From Clostridia bacterium (lineage in GTDB: Bacteria > Bacillota > Clostridia > UMGS1883), in contig JAFUOO010000021.1 of the NCBI GenBank assembly GCA_017472685.1, forward strand, positions 1-63,203: DNA of 63,203 bases, read 5' to 3'. This document shows, piece by piece, positions 11,036 through 18,788 of this stretch. The first letter of the stretch is position 1. Each line of letters starts with the position of its first letter. The notes under the pieces were generated by a model, which was given only the letters and a program-made list of their open reading frames with translations, was not told where the DNA came from and made no database searches. Made by a program: the position numbers and the translations under genes.

Positions 11036-11830
11036 TTATTTGTTTAATATTGCATCAATTATACGTACAAAAACGTTTCTTTTGTCCTTGAGGTCAACAA
11101 GCCCCACTTCCTCGCCCATGACCCTTCTTGCAATGTTCATATAGGCTTTGCCTGCCTTTGACCCATCATCAAGCACGCAGGGCTCACCCTTGTTTGCCGC
11201 ACCGGAAACGCATTCATCCTCGGGCACTGCACCTACAAGATTTACGGAAAGAATTTCAAGAATTTCCTCTGTCGAAAGCATCATGCCGCGCTCAACAGCC
11301 TTTTGACTGATACGGTTAATAACAACCATGACATCCTCAATTCCGTGATTTTCCAGAAGCCCTACAATCCTGTCGGCATCTCGTACAGATGTCATTTCGG
11401 GAACGGTAACCACAATCGCCCTGTCGGCTCCCATAACTGCGTTTTCAAAGCCTGCTTCCAGCCCTGCAGGTGAGTCAATTATTATGTAGTCATATTCTTC
11501 CTTTGCATTTTTTATAAGACTTTTCATCTGAAGCGGTGTAATTGCATTTTTATCCTTTGCCTGGGATGCAGGAATAAAATACAGATTTTCAATTCGCTTG
11601 TCGTGAAGGGTTGCTTTTGCTATATCACAGTTTCCTGCACATACATCAACCACATCATAGACAATTCTGTCTTCAAGCCCCAGAAGAATGTCAAGATTTC
11701 TTAAACCGATATCGGTATCAATCAACAATGTTTTCTTTCCGCTCAATGCGAGGGCGCAACCAAGATTTGCAGAAAGTGTGGTTTTTCCCACACCGCCCTT
11801 GCCGCTTGTAATAACTATCGCTTCACCCAT
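11036..11830 (-). CDS. minD: Septum site-determining ATPase MinD
   Basis: A 264-residue membrane-cycling ATPase that recruits MinC to block FtsZ ring assembly away from midcell. The deviant Walker A is SGKGGVGKTTLSANLG (residues 9-24), the switch region is IIIDSPAGLE, and the C terminus (LVDLKDKRNVFVRIIDAILNK) is the amphipathic membrane-targeting helix. The gene is 12 bases downstream of minC. Only 46 bases separate it from mgsA, so minE is not encoded here. Confidence 0.97.
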   Translation of the reverse strand: MGEAIVITSGKGGVGKTTLSANLGCALALSGKKTLLIDTDIGLRNLDILLGLEDRIVYDVVDVCAGNCDIAKATLHDKRIENLYFIPASQAKDKNAITPLQMKSLIKNAKEEYDYIIIDSPAGLEAGFENAVMGADRAIVVTVPEMTSVRDADRIVGLLENHGIEDVMVVINRISQKAVERGMMLSTEEILEILSVNLVGAVPEDECVSGAANKGEPCVLDDGSKAGKAYMNIARRVMGEEVGLVDLKDKRNVFVRIIDAILNK

Positions 11831-11842
11831 CAGAATACCTCT

Positions 11843-12445
11843 TTAAACCAGTTTTATTTTCACTTCACCGTTAATTATTTGTGCAAATCCGTTCAGATTT
11901 TCCCCTGTTGTGGAGGGGTTAAAGCCTATTTTGTCAGCTATTTTAATCATAACTGGATTCATGTGCATGGCATATACCACAGCATTGGCATCACCGCTAC
12001 AGCCCGCATGAGCAACACCGCGGAGATTGCCGATGACATAAATGTCACCGCGTGCCATAATCTGTGCGCCTGCATTTACATCGCCGAGAACGAGCATGTC
12101 GCCGTTTGACTTGACAACCTCGCCTTGCTTAACCGTGCCGCAAACCTTCTTTATAAGCTTTTCACCGTTTGTGTAAAAATGCCTTGTCATGCTGTGGGGC
12201 GGTGGCTGAAGGTGGCAGAAGTCTACCTCGTAGCCAAAAGCTTTGTCTGCTATTTCGCAGAGCTCAACTTCCTCTTCAAAGCTTAAAAATGCGCCTTCGT
12301 ATGCAAAGCGCACCCTGCCGTTTTCAAGAAAGCTTTTCATTCCAAGAAGATGCTTTTCAACCTCCTCCTTCTGCTCTGCAAAGCTTCTGGTGCCATCCAG
12401 TATTACTCTTAAAGTGTCTCTGTCCAGTTTTACGGAAATTTTCAT
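11843..12445 (-). CDS. minC: Septum site-determining protein MinC
   Basis: FtsZ assembly inhibitor activated by MinD. At 200 residues it has an N-terminal domain and, from about residue 100, the C-terminal right-handed beta-helix with repeated short strands (VKSNGDMLVLGDVNAGAQI, ARGDIYVIGNLRGVAHAG). The GGAG Shine-Dalgarno overlaps the end region of the PBP2 gene 8 bases upstream, so it belongs to the same transcript as mreBCD and PBP2. Confidence 0.95.
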   Translation of the reverse strand: MKISVKLDRDTLRVILDGTRSFAEQKEEVEKHLLGMKSFLENGRVRFAYEGAFLSFEEEVELCEIADKAFGYEVDFCHLQPPPHSMTRHFYTNGEKLIKKVCGTVKQGEVVKSNGDMLVLGDVNAGAQIMARGDIYVIGNLRGVAHAGCSGDANAVVYAMHMNPVMIKIADKIGFNPSTTGENLNGFAQIINGEVKIKLV

Positions 12446-12453
12446 TTTAGCTC

Positions 12454-14514
12454 CTATCCAATCAATACATCACGCATTCTGAAGGAGTCGTTTTCAATTT
12501 CTCCTGCAAAATACTTTTCAATAACCTTACGGGCAACGGGAGCAGCGTCGCTGCCGCCACCTGATTTTTCCATAACAACAGCCACCGCTATCTGCGGAGC
12601 ATCATAGGGCGCATAGGCAACATAAATACCGTTTGTATATCTTCCCATCTGTGCTGAGCCCGACTTTGCCGCAACAGAAACGGGGCAGCCCTTGAAGGCC
12701 ACCTCACCGGTGCCCTCGGTTACAACAAGGCGCATGCCCTTTGTAATTGCCTGATAGTTTTCGTCACTGATATCGATTTCATCAATAACCTGCGGCTGCG
12801 TTTCCTTAATTACTTTACCCGAATCGTCTTCAATGCTTTTTACAATATGAAGCTGATAGCGTGTACCGCCGTTGGCAATTGTAGCAGCGTAGCTTGCCAG
12901 CTGTATGGGCGTAACAAGCGTATCAGACTGCCCGATTGATGCCTGAAGAGTATCACCGGGATACCAGATGCCGTCGCCCAGGCCTCTTTCCTTCATTGCC
13001 TTTCTGTTTTCGGGCGAAGCAACAACACCGTTGTGCTCCTCGGAGGGGATTTCTATCCCCGTAAGCTGACCAAAGCCAAATTTTTCAGCGTATTCGTCAA
13101 TTTTTTCAATGGTGAGGCGTCTGCCTACATCGTAGAAAAAGTAGTTGCAGGAATCTCTCAGCGCACCTGTAACATTAATGGAACCGTGCACTGTGCCATG
13201 CTGACGATATGTCCAGCAACGGGGCTGATAGTCATCATAATAGGTATAAATACCGCGGTCTGTAATTATCTCCGAGGTAGTGATAACGCCTTCCTCAAGT
13301 GCCGCTGCAGCAACCAGCATTTTAAAGGTTGACCCGGGTGAATACTCGCCCGAAAGCGCACGGTTAATAAGGGGCTTGGCGTCATTATTGAGCAATTCAG
13401 AATAGCTCTGATTGAATATTGATGTATCATATGTCGGGAAGGATGCCATAGCAAGCACCTCGCCCGTGTTGACATCAACAGCAACAACTGCACCTGAGTC
13501 TGCATATTTTCCGCTTGCCGTGTCAGTTGCATTGGCGCGGATTTCCAGAATTGTGTCATAAAGAGCCTGCTCCGCCGCCTGCTGAAGGTCAAGGTCTATG
13601 GTAAGGGTTACGTTATTGCCGGGAATTGCCTCCTCAATAATATCTTCGGAAATATTCTTACCGCCCTTTGTCTGTTCAACACCTGAAATGCCGTCAATAC
13701 CGCGAAGATAGCTTTCAGCATATTTTTCAATCCCCTGTTTACCGATAATGGAATTGATGTTATAGCCGTCGGAACGCATTACTTCAAGCTCTTCGGCATT
13801 AATTTTGCCTACTCTGCCGAGAAGGTGTGTCGCCGTGTATGGATACTTATAGTCTCTTGTGGCGCTTGTGTGTATATCTGCACCCACAAAAAGACCCCGC
13901 TGTTCTTTTATAACTGTTATCATATCCATGGGAATATTACTTGCAAAGGTAAAATCCGTGGTGTATGAAAAATCACGAAGTGTCATTTCGTATCTGGTAG
14001 CGGTTATTTTGAGCCTGTAGGACATATTCGGCTCGCTGACCGAATATTTTTCCGAGAAAAACTGTAACGCTTCATTTGCTGTAGCATTTTTATCTATGCC
14101 GTATTTTTCTTTCCAGGCATATTCCTTCTTTTTTGGCTCAGTTATGTTTTCCTCAAAAAAGAACTTGACCGTACCGTTTTCATAAATAATGGGGAATGTT
14201 GTGGAAACATAGTGGTTGTAGCTTTCGGAAAGAGTATACAAGCTTTTTATAAGGTCGTTAAGCACCGTGTCAGTCTGCCCCTTGACCTTCTTTATAACAA
14301 TACTGTTCGACATTTTATTTGTAACCAATACTCTGCCGTAGCGGTCGATAATATCTCCGCGAGGAGCTTCGGTAACAGTTGTTTTTGTTGTTCTTTTTTG
14401 GCTCTGCTCGCGGTATTCCGAGCCGGAAACAAGCTGCAAGGATACAAGCCTTATTGCAAATGCCGCTATAATAATTGCGAGGATAACATATAATACTCTA
14501 TATCTGCCGTTCAT
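12454..14514 (-). CDS. mrdA: Penicillin-binding protein 2, elongasome transpeptidase
   Basis: Class B PBP that cross-links peptidoglycan during side-wall growth with MreBCD. At 686 residues it has an N-terminal transmembrane anchor (about 7-28), a dimerisation domain starting RGDIIDRYGRVL, and the transpeptidase domain with SPGSTFKM (SxxK, near 395), SCNYFF (SxN, near 458) and KSGSAQ (KTG variant, near 615). The start overlaps the mreD end by 17 bases. No rodA follows; the cluster continues with minC. Confidence 0.95.
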   Translation of the reverse strand: MNGRYRVLYVILAIIIAAFAIRLVSLQLVSGSEYREQSQKRTTKTTVTEAPRGDIIDRYGRVLVTNKMSNSIVIKKVKGQTDTVLNDLIKSLYTLSESYNHYVSTTFPIIYENGTVKFFFEENITEPKKKEYAWKEKYGIDKNATANEALQFFSEKYSVSEPNMSYRLKITATRYEMTLRDFSYTTDFTFASNIPMDMITVIKEQRGLFVGADIHTSATRDYKYPYTATHLLGRVGKINAEELEVMRSDGYNINSIIGKQGIEKYAESYLRGIDGISGVEQTKGGKNISEDIIEEAIPGNNVTLTIDLDLQQAAEQALYDTILEIRANATDTASGKYADSGAVVAVDVNTGEVLAMASFPTYDTSIFNQSYSELLNNDAKPLINRALSGEYSPGSTFKMLVAAAALEEGVITTSEIITDRGIYTYYDDYQPRCWTYRQHGTVHGSINVTGALRDSCNYFFYDVGRRLTIEKIDEYAEKFGFGQLTGIEIPSEEHNGVVASPENRKAMKERGLGDGIWYPGDTLQASIGQSDTLVTPIQLASYAATIANGGTRYQLHIVKSIEDDSGKVIKETQPQVIDEIDISDENYQAITKGMRLVVTEGTGEVAFKGCPVSVAAKSGSAQMGRYTNGIYVAYAPYDAPQIAVAVVMEKSGGGSDAAPVARKVIEKYFAGEIENDSFRMRDVLIG

Positions 14515-15010
14515 ATTTTATCCCCTTTCTCTTTTTTTCAAAACGCAAACGCGACAAAATTACATATACGGGAATAAACACAAGCGTATTTACCGCGCAT
14601 GCAGGGATAACAACACTGAAAATTACACCAAATGAGATTGCCGCACCCCTGAAAAGGAAGCTTAAAATGCCAAATATAAGCTCATACATAAAGGATGCAC
14701 AAAGGCACATGGGCACAACAATTTTTATGCTTTTCTGATAAGCAAAGCTTATTACAACAATTACACCGATTGCTATATACATATATAAAAGCGTATTGAG
14801 ACCGAACTGCGCGCCTGTGAGCATATCAACCATAAGCCCCGTAACGGTGGCAAAAACAACACTTTCAGCGTTATCGTTTATTATGCAAAGAGCAAGCACA
14901 AAAACAAAAACACAATTTGGAATTACGCCAAAAAGGGTAAAATGAGACAGAACTGTAACCTGAAGCAGCACAACTGCAAGCATAAGAAACGCTTTGAACT
15001 TCAATCCCAT
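14498..15010 (-). CDS. mreD: Rod shape-determining protein MreD
   Basis: A 170-residue membrane protein with five to six hydrophobic helices, completing the MreBCD scaffold that positions wall synthesis. Identification rests on size, topology, motifs such as ALCIINDNAESVVFATVTGLMVD and strict gene order (mreB-mreC-mreD-PBP2). The Shine-Dalgarno AGGAGGG is 5 bases upstream of the ATG. Confidence 0.92.
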   Translation of the reverse strand: MGLKFKAFLMLAVVLLQVTVLSHFTLFGVIPNCVFVFVLALCIINDNAESVVFATVTGLMVDMLTGAQFGLNTLLYMYIAIGVIVVISFAYQKSIKIVVPMCLCASFMYELIFGILSFLFRGAAISFGVIFSVVIPACAVNTLVFIPVYVILSRLRFEKKRKGIKYERQI

Positions 15011-15026
15011 TTTTATCCCTCCTTTA

Positions 15027-15845
15027 TCATCTTCCCACGAGCACCTCGCTGAGCGAGTTGAAGTTAACCTCGCTTTCGACTATTGCCGTAAGAGTAAGTC
15101 CGTCATCATCATCGTGAATTTCAACAATCTTACCTATATAAACGCCCTTGGGATATATACTTCCCGTGTCGGAGATTTCAATTCTGTCGCCGATAACAAC
15201 ATTTGCATTCTTAGGCAGATAATTAAGCTTACATCTGCCGGACTGTGCAAGGTTGAAGTCACCCTCAATGACGCCTCTGTCGCCCGTTCTGGCACAAACT
15301 GCGCTAATTGACGACTCCATATCAATTATTTCACGCACCTTTGCCCAGGTTGTGCCAACCTCATACACGGTGCCAACAAGCCCCTGTGCGGTAATAACAA
15401 CATCGTTAACCTTAACACCCATGCCAATGCCCTTGTCAATGGTAATAACGTTATACCAGTTGTCGGATTCAATTGAAATAACCGAGGCACCCTGGAGATT
15501 AAGCTGAGGCATCGAGGACTTCATGTTCAAAAGTGCAAGAAGCCTTTCATTCTCTGCCTTGTACGCTTCAATGTCCGAATAGTCACTTTCCAGAATGGCG
15601 ATACGTGCCTTCAAAAGCTCGTTTTCCTCTGCGTAGCTGCCCGCTTTTATGAAGGATTCAATAACGCCCGAGGTTTTATCATACACAAAGGACACGCATT
15701 TCTTCACGGGCTGGAGCACAATGTTTGTCACATCGCTGAGAATGTCTGCCCTGCCTATGGAAAGTGTGGAAATTGCCATTACAAGCAAAATTACCACGCT
15801 GACAATGGCCACCTTGATATAAAAATTTTTAGAAAACTTTTTCAT
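15027..15845 (-). CDS. mreC: Rod shape-determining protein MreC
   Basis: A 272-residue bitopic protein linking cytoplasmic MreB to periplasm-side wall enzymes. There is one transmembrane helix (about residues 10-28), a coiled coil (about 70-110, EENELLKARIAILESDYSDI), then the paired beta-barrel domain with VSIESDNWYNVITIDKG and GDRIEISDTGSIYPKGVYIG. Length and order are standard. Confidence 0.95.
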   Translation of the reverse strand: MKKFSKNFYIKVAIVSVVILLVMAISTLSIGRADILSDVTNIVLQPVKKCVSFVYDKTSGVIESFIKAGSYAEENELLKARIAILESDYSDIEAYKAENERLLALLNMKSSMPQLNLQGASVISIESDNWYNVITIDKGIGMGVKVNDVVITAQGLVGTVYEVGTTWAKVREIIDMESSISAVCARTGDRGVIEGDFNLAQSGRCKLNYLPKNANVVIGDRIEISDTGSIYPKGVYIGKIVEIHDDDDGLTLTAIVESEVNFNSLSEVLVGR

Positions 15846-15874
15846 TTATGTTCACATCCCAAGAGGATTTTTCA

Positions 15875-16870
15875 TCAATTGTATTTAAGCAGTTTTTTTA
15901 GCTTTTTGTCGCTTAAAATCCTATGTATACCTCTCAGGCTGCAGCCTGAGGGGTTATCGGCAAGCTTTGTTTTAAAGCCTGTCCGCTTTGTGAAAAGCTC
16001 TTCAATTCCGTATATATTTGAGCAACCGCCCGTAAGTATAATGCCCGATTCCATAACATCACTGAGTAGCTCAGGCGGTGTCTTTTCGAGCGTAATAATA
16101 ACCGAATCAATTATTTTCTTGATGGTATCTGCCATTACCTCTCTCATTTCCTCGCTGTAAACGGCAAATTCCTTGGGCAGACCTGTTGCAATATCTCTGC
16201 CTTTATATTTTTTCAGTTCATTTTTTTCCTTGGGCAAAGCACAGCCAAGCTCTATTTTCATTCTTTCGGCTGTGTTTTCGCCGATAATAATGTTATATTT
16301 ACGCTTCACATAAGAAACTATGGCAGTATCCATGCTGTCGCCTGCATCCTTTATGCAGTTGCCCGTGGCAATTGTGCCAAGTGCTATAACAGCAGAGTCG
16401 ACCGTTCCTGCACCTATGTCAACAACCATGCTTCCTGTGGGTGTAAGAACATTTACTCCTGCACCCAAAGCAGCAGCCATACTGCCTTCAATTGTGTATG
16501 CAGAAGAAACACCCAGGTTTCTAACGGTTTCTGCGGCGGCACGCCTTTCCATCTGTGTTGCGCTTGAGGGCACCGTTACAAGTGCGTTCACACCTGTGAG
16601 AACAGTTCTTTTGCAAGCCTTTTTCACAAGCAGTTTTACCATACCCTCAGCCGCTGAATAATCGGCAATAACACCACCTGAAAGCGGCTTTATTGCCATA
16701 AGATTTTCAGGTGTCTTTCCCAATGCTTCCTTTGACATGCTTCCCGCATCAGTTATTATATTTTCTTCCAGGCTTACGGTAACAACACTCGGCTCAGAAA
16801 ACACATCGCCACTCGGCAACGCACATATGGAGGTGTTGCCCGTACCCAGGTCAATGCAAAGTCCGCGCAT
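15875..16870 (-). CDS. mreB: MreB/Mbl-type actin homologue
   Basis: A cytoskeletal ATPase that directs elongation. The 331-residue protein shows the actin-fold phosphate loops (DLGTGNTSI near residues 6-14 and DIGAGTVDSAV near 153-163) and the adenosine motif ILTGGCSNIYG (near 283). I chose the ATG at 16870, with TGAGGA upstream, over an in-frame TTG that lies inside that Shine-Dalgarno. The N terminus is somewhat divergent (RGLCIDLGTGNTSI), so it may be a second-type MreB/Mbl paralogue; the mreC-mreD context supports mreB. Confidence 0.93.
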   Translation of the reverse strand: MRGLCIDLGTGNTSICALPSGDVFSEPSVVTVSLEENIITDAGSMSKEALGKTPENLMAIKPLSGGVIADYSAAEGMVKLLVKKACKRTVLTGVNALVTVPSSATQMERRAAAETVRNLGVSSAYTIEGSMAAALGAGVNVLTPTGSMVVDIGAGTVDSAVIALGTIATGNCIKDAGDSMDTAIVSYVKRKYNIIIGENTAERMKIELGCALPKEKNELKKYKGRDIATGLPKEFAVYSEEMREVMADTIKKIIDSVIITLEKTPPELLSDVMESGIILTGGCSNIYGIEELFTKRTGFKTKLADNPSGCSLRGIHRILSDKKLKKLLKYN

Positions 16871-16885
16871 AATATCAATCCTCAA

Positions 16886-17467
16886 TTATAATATATCAAT
16901 TCCGAAATCTTCCTTAAGCATTTTAGCCAGAGCACAAATGGGAAGCCCAACAACATTAAAATAATCGCCGTCGATTTTTTCAACCAGAAGCCTGCCCTTG
17001 CCCTGAATTCCGTACCCGCCTGCCTTGTCCATGCTTTCACCACTTCTTATGTAGCGCACAGCCTCGTTTTCACTAAGGTTGCGGAATTTTACTTTCGTTT
17101 CCTCGTATTTCACGCTGGCGGAGCCGTTTTCTCCGTTTATTACGCAATACCCCGTAAGAACACTGTGCCATTTTCCCGAAAGCTTCATAAGCATGGCTTT
17201 CGCATCTTCAAAATCCTTCGGTTTCCCCATAATTTCGCCGTCGGATACAACGACGGTGTCGGCGGAAATTATAATGTCGTTCTTTTTTGCACCTGACGCC
17301 ACTGCCGCACCCTTCAAAAGTGCAAGCTCCATGACATATTTTTCAGGTGGAAGAGAAAGGGATATGTCCTCATTTGCATCGGAGGGAATAACAGTGTGTG
17401 CTACACCTGCATCCTTCAATATTTCCTGTCTTCTGGGCGATTGTGATGCCAATATAAAATTTTTCAT
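16886..17467 (-). CDS. maf: Maf family nucleoside triphosphate pyrophosphatase
   Basis: House-cleaning dTTP/UTP pyrophosphatase also linked to septum inhibition. The product (193 residues) starts MKNFILASQSPRRQEIL, the family's N-terminal motif, and contains IISADTVVVSDGEIMGKPKDFEDA and GGYGIQGKGRLLVEKIDGDY. The ATG at 17467 is chosen because AAGGAG lies 7 bases upstream and homologues start there; an upstream in-frame ATG has no ribosome binding site. It opens the maf-mreBCD-PBP2-minCD-mgsA run (radC is absent compared with Bacillus). Confidence 0.94.
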   Translation of the reverse strand: MKNFILASQSPRRQEILKDAGVAHTVIPSDANEDISLSLPPEKYVMELALLKGAAVASGAKKNDIIISADTVVVSDGEIMGKPKDFEDAKAMLMKLSGKWHSVLTGYCVINGENGSASVKYEETKVKFRNLSENEAVRYIRSGESMDKAGGYGIQGKGRLLVEKIDGDYFNVVGLPICALAKMLKEDFGIDIL

Positions 17468-17517
17468 ATCCATACTCCTTTCCATGCAAATAAGACAAGA
17501 CACTTCTTGACTGAAAT

Positions 17518-17546
17518 ATCATATCACATTTCAGTTTCATTTTCAA
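17518..17546 (-). promoter_or_regulatory. Sigma-A promoter of the maf-mre-min cluster
   Basis: TTGAAA (17541-17546) and TATGAT (17518-17523) on the minus strand are separated by 17 bases, with TGTGA just before the -10. It is upstream of maf and is the best promoter for the whole eight-gene run. Confidence 0.75.
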
Positions 17547-17569
17547 CTAAATATTAACTATTTTTTTAC

Positions 17570-18661
17570 TTACTGATTTTCGCCCACAGATGATTGGTCC
17601 ATTGCCGCAATATTTACTTCAATCTTCTTTTCTGCATTTTTCGACACTACCGTAAGCACAATACTTTCGTCTGTACCGTATTTGAAAAGTTCACGGCGCA
17701 GCTCAAGCATGCTGTAAACTCTTACGGAATTGATTTCTGTTATAATATCGCCGTAACGGATACCGCTTCTATAGGAGGGACCGTTAACATCCAGGCTTAC
17801 AACATAAAGACCTTCAGCAGCCGCCTTTCCGCCCTTAAGATAGTTTGCTGCCCGGGAGGTATACGCGTAAAGCCCCAGATACGGTGTTTCAAAGCTCCCT
17901 GTTTCCTCCAGCTTCTTTATAACGCTTTCACATATATTGATTGGTATTGCAAACCCCATGCCCTCGGCTGAAGATACACGCACGGTATTGATGCCTATAA
18001 TATGTCCTTCCTTGTTCATCAAAGGCCCGCCTGAATTTCCGGGATTTATGGAAGCGTCGGTCTGTATCAGGTCCTCCATATGCAGAACGCTAAGGTTATC
18101 CTCTATAGTGATTGACCTGTTTTTTGCGCTCACAATGCCCTTTGTCACGCTTCTTTCAAACTGCAGGCTCAAGGGATTGCCTATAGCAAAAACATCTTCC
18201 CCCACACGCACGGAGGTATATTCGCCCATTTGTGCTGCATAAGGCACGGGAGCAGAAACCTTTACAACGGCAAGGTCAAGTGCTTTATCGCTCCAGCAAA
18301 GCTCGCCCTTTTCAACGCTTCCGTCATAAAGAGTTATATCAATCCGATAGGGATTATCCCCCACAACGTGATGGTTTGTTACGATATAACCTTTTTCGGA
18401 AACTATAACTCCGCTGCCCAAGCTGGCAGTTTCACTCCGCATACCTTCAATAGCTTCAATGCCCACAACAGACGGCAAAACCCGCTGTATGACATCGGGC
18501 AGGCTCTCCTCACTTTTGGGGATAACAGGCTCGCTTCTGACCTCTGTCAGGTTTATTCTTTCGTTTACAACATCTCTCTGCCCTTCTCCCGCACTTTCAC
18601 CTGCAGCATAGGAAAAAAGCGAAACAAATACCAATAGCAGCGCGTAAATCACTATCTTCAC
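17570..18661 (-). CDS. HtrA/DegP-like S1C serine protease
   Basis: Membrane-anchored quality-control protease acting outside the membrane. The 363-residue protein has an N-terminal hydrophobic anchor (1-20), the trypsin-like triad in TNHHVVG (His), ALDLAVVKV (Asp) and INPGNSGGPL (Ser, near 208), and one C-terminal PDZ domain (about 265-350). The start is a GTG preceded by GGAGC at nine bases. It is transcribed divergently from lon. Confidence 0.93.
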   Translation of the reverse strand: MKIVIYALLLVFVSLFSYAAGESAGEGQRDVVNERINLTEVRSEPVIPKSEESLPDVIQRVLPSVVGIEAIEGMRSETASLGSGVIVSEKGYIVTNHHVVGDNPYRIDITLYDGSVEKGELCWSDKALDLAVVKVSAPVPYAAQMGEYTSVRVGEDVFAIGNPLSLQFERSVTKGIVSAKNRSITIEDNLSVLHMEDLIQTDASINPGNSGGPLMNKEGHIIGINTVRVSSAEGMGFAIPINICESVIKKLEETGSFETPYLGLYAYTSRAANYLKGGKAAAEGLYVVSLDVNGPSYRSGIRYGDIITEINSVRVYSMLELRRELFKYGTDESIVLTVVSKNAEKKIEVNIAAMDQSSVGENQ

Positions 18662-18724
18662 ATTTATCAGCTCCTTTTTTCTATTTTCATCGTGTAAATT
18701 ATTTTTTATTCAGTAATATGCTTC

Positions 18725-18753
18725 TTGCTTTTTTTCTTATGTTATAGTATAAT
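18725..18753 (+). promoter_or_regulatory. Sigma-A promoter of lon-engB
   Basis: TTGCTT (18725-18730) and TATAAT (18748-18753) are separated by 17 bases, about 35 bases before the lon start. I found no CIRCE or CtsR-type repeat here. Confidence 0.8.
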
Positions 18754-18788
18754 CTCTATCAATACTTCCAAATAAAGGCGTGACCAAT

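Noticed and set aside
18662..18779. CIRCE or CtsR site between htrA and lon
   Set aside because: No TTAGCACTC/GAGTGCTAA pair or heptanucleotide direct repeat is visible.
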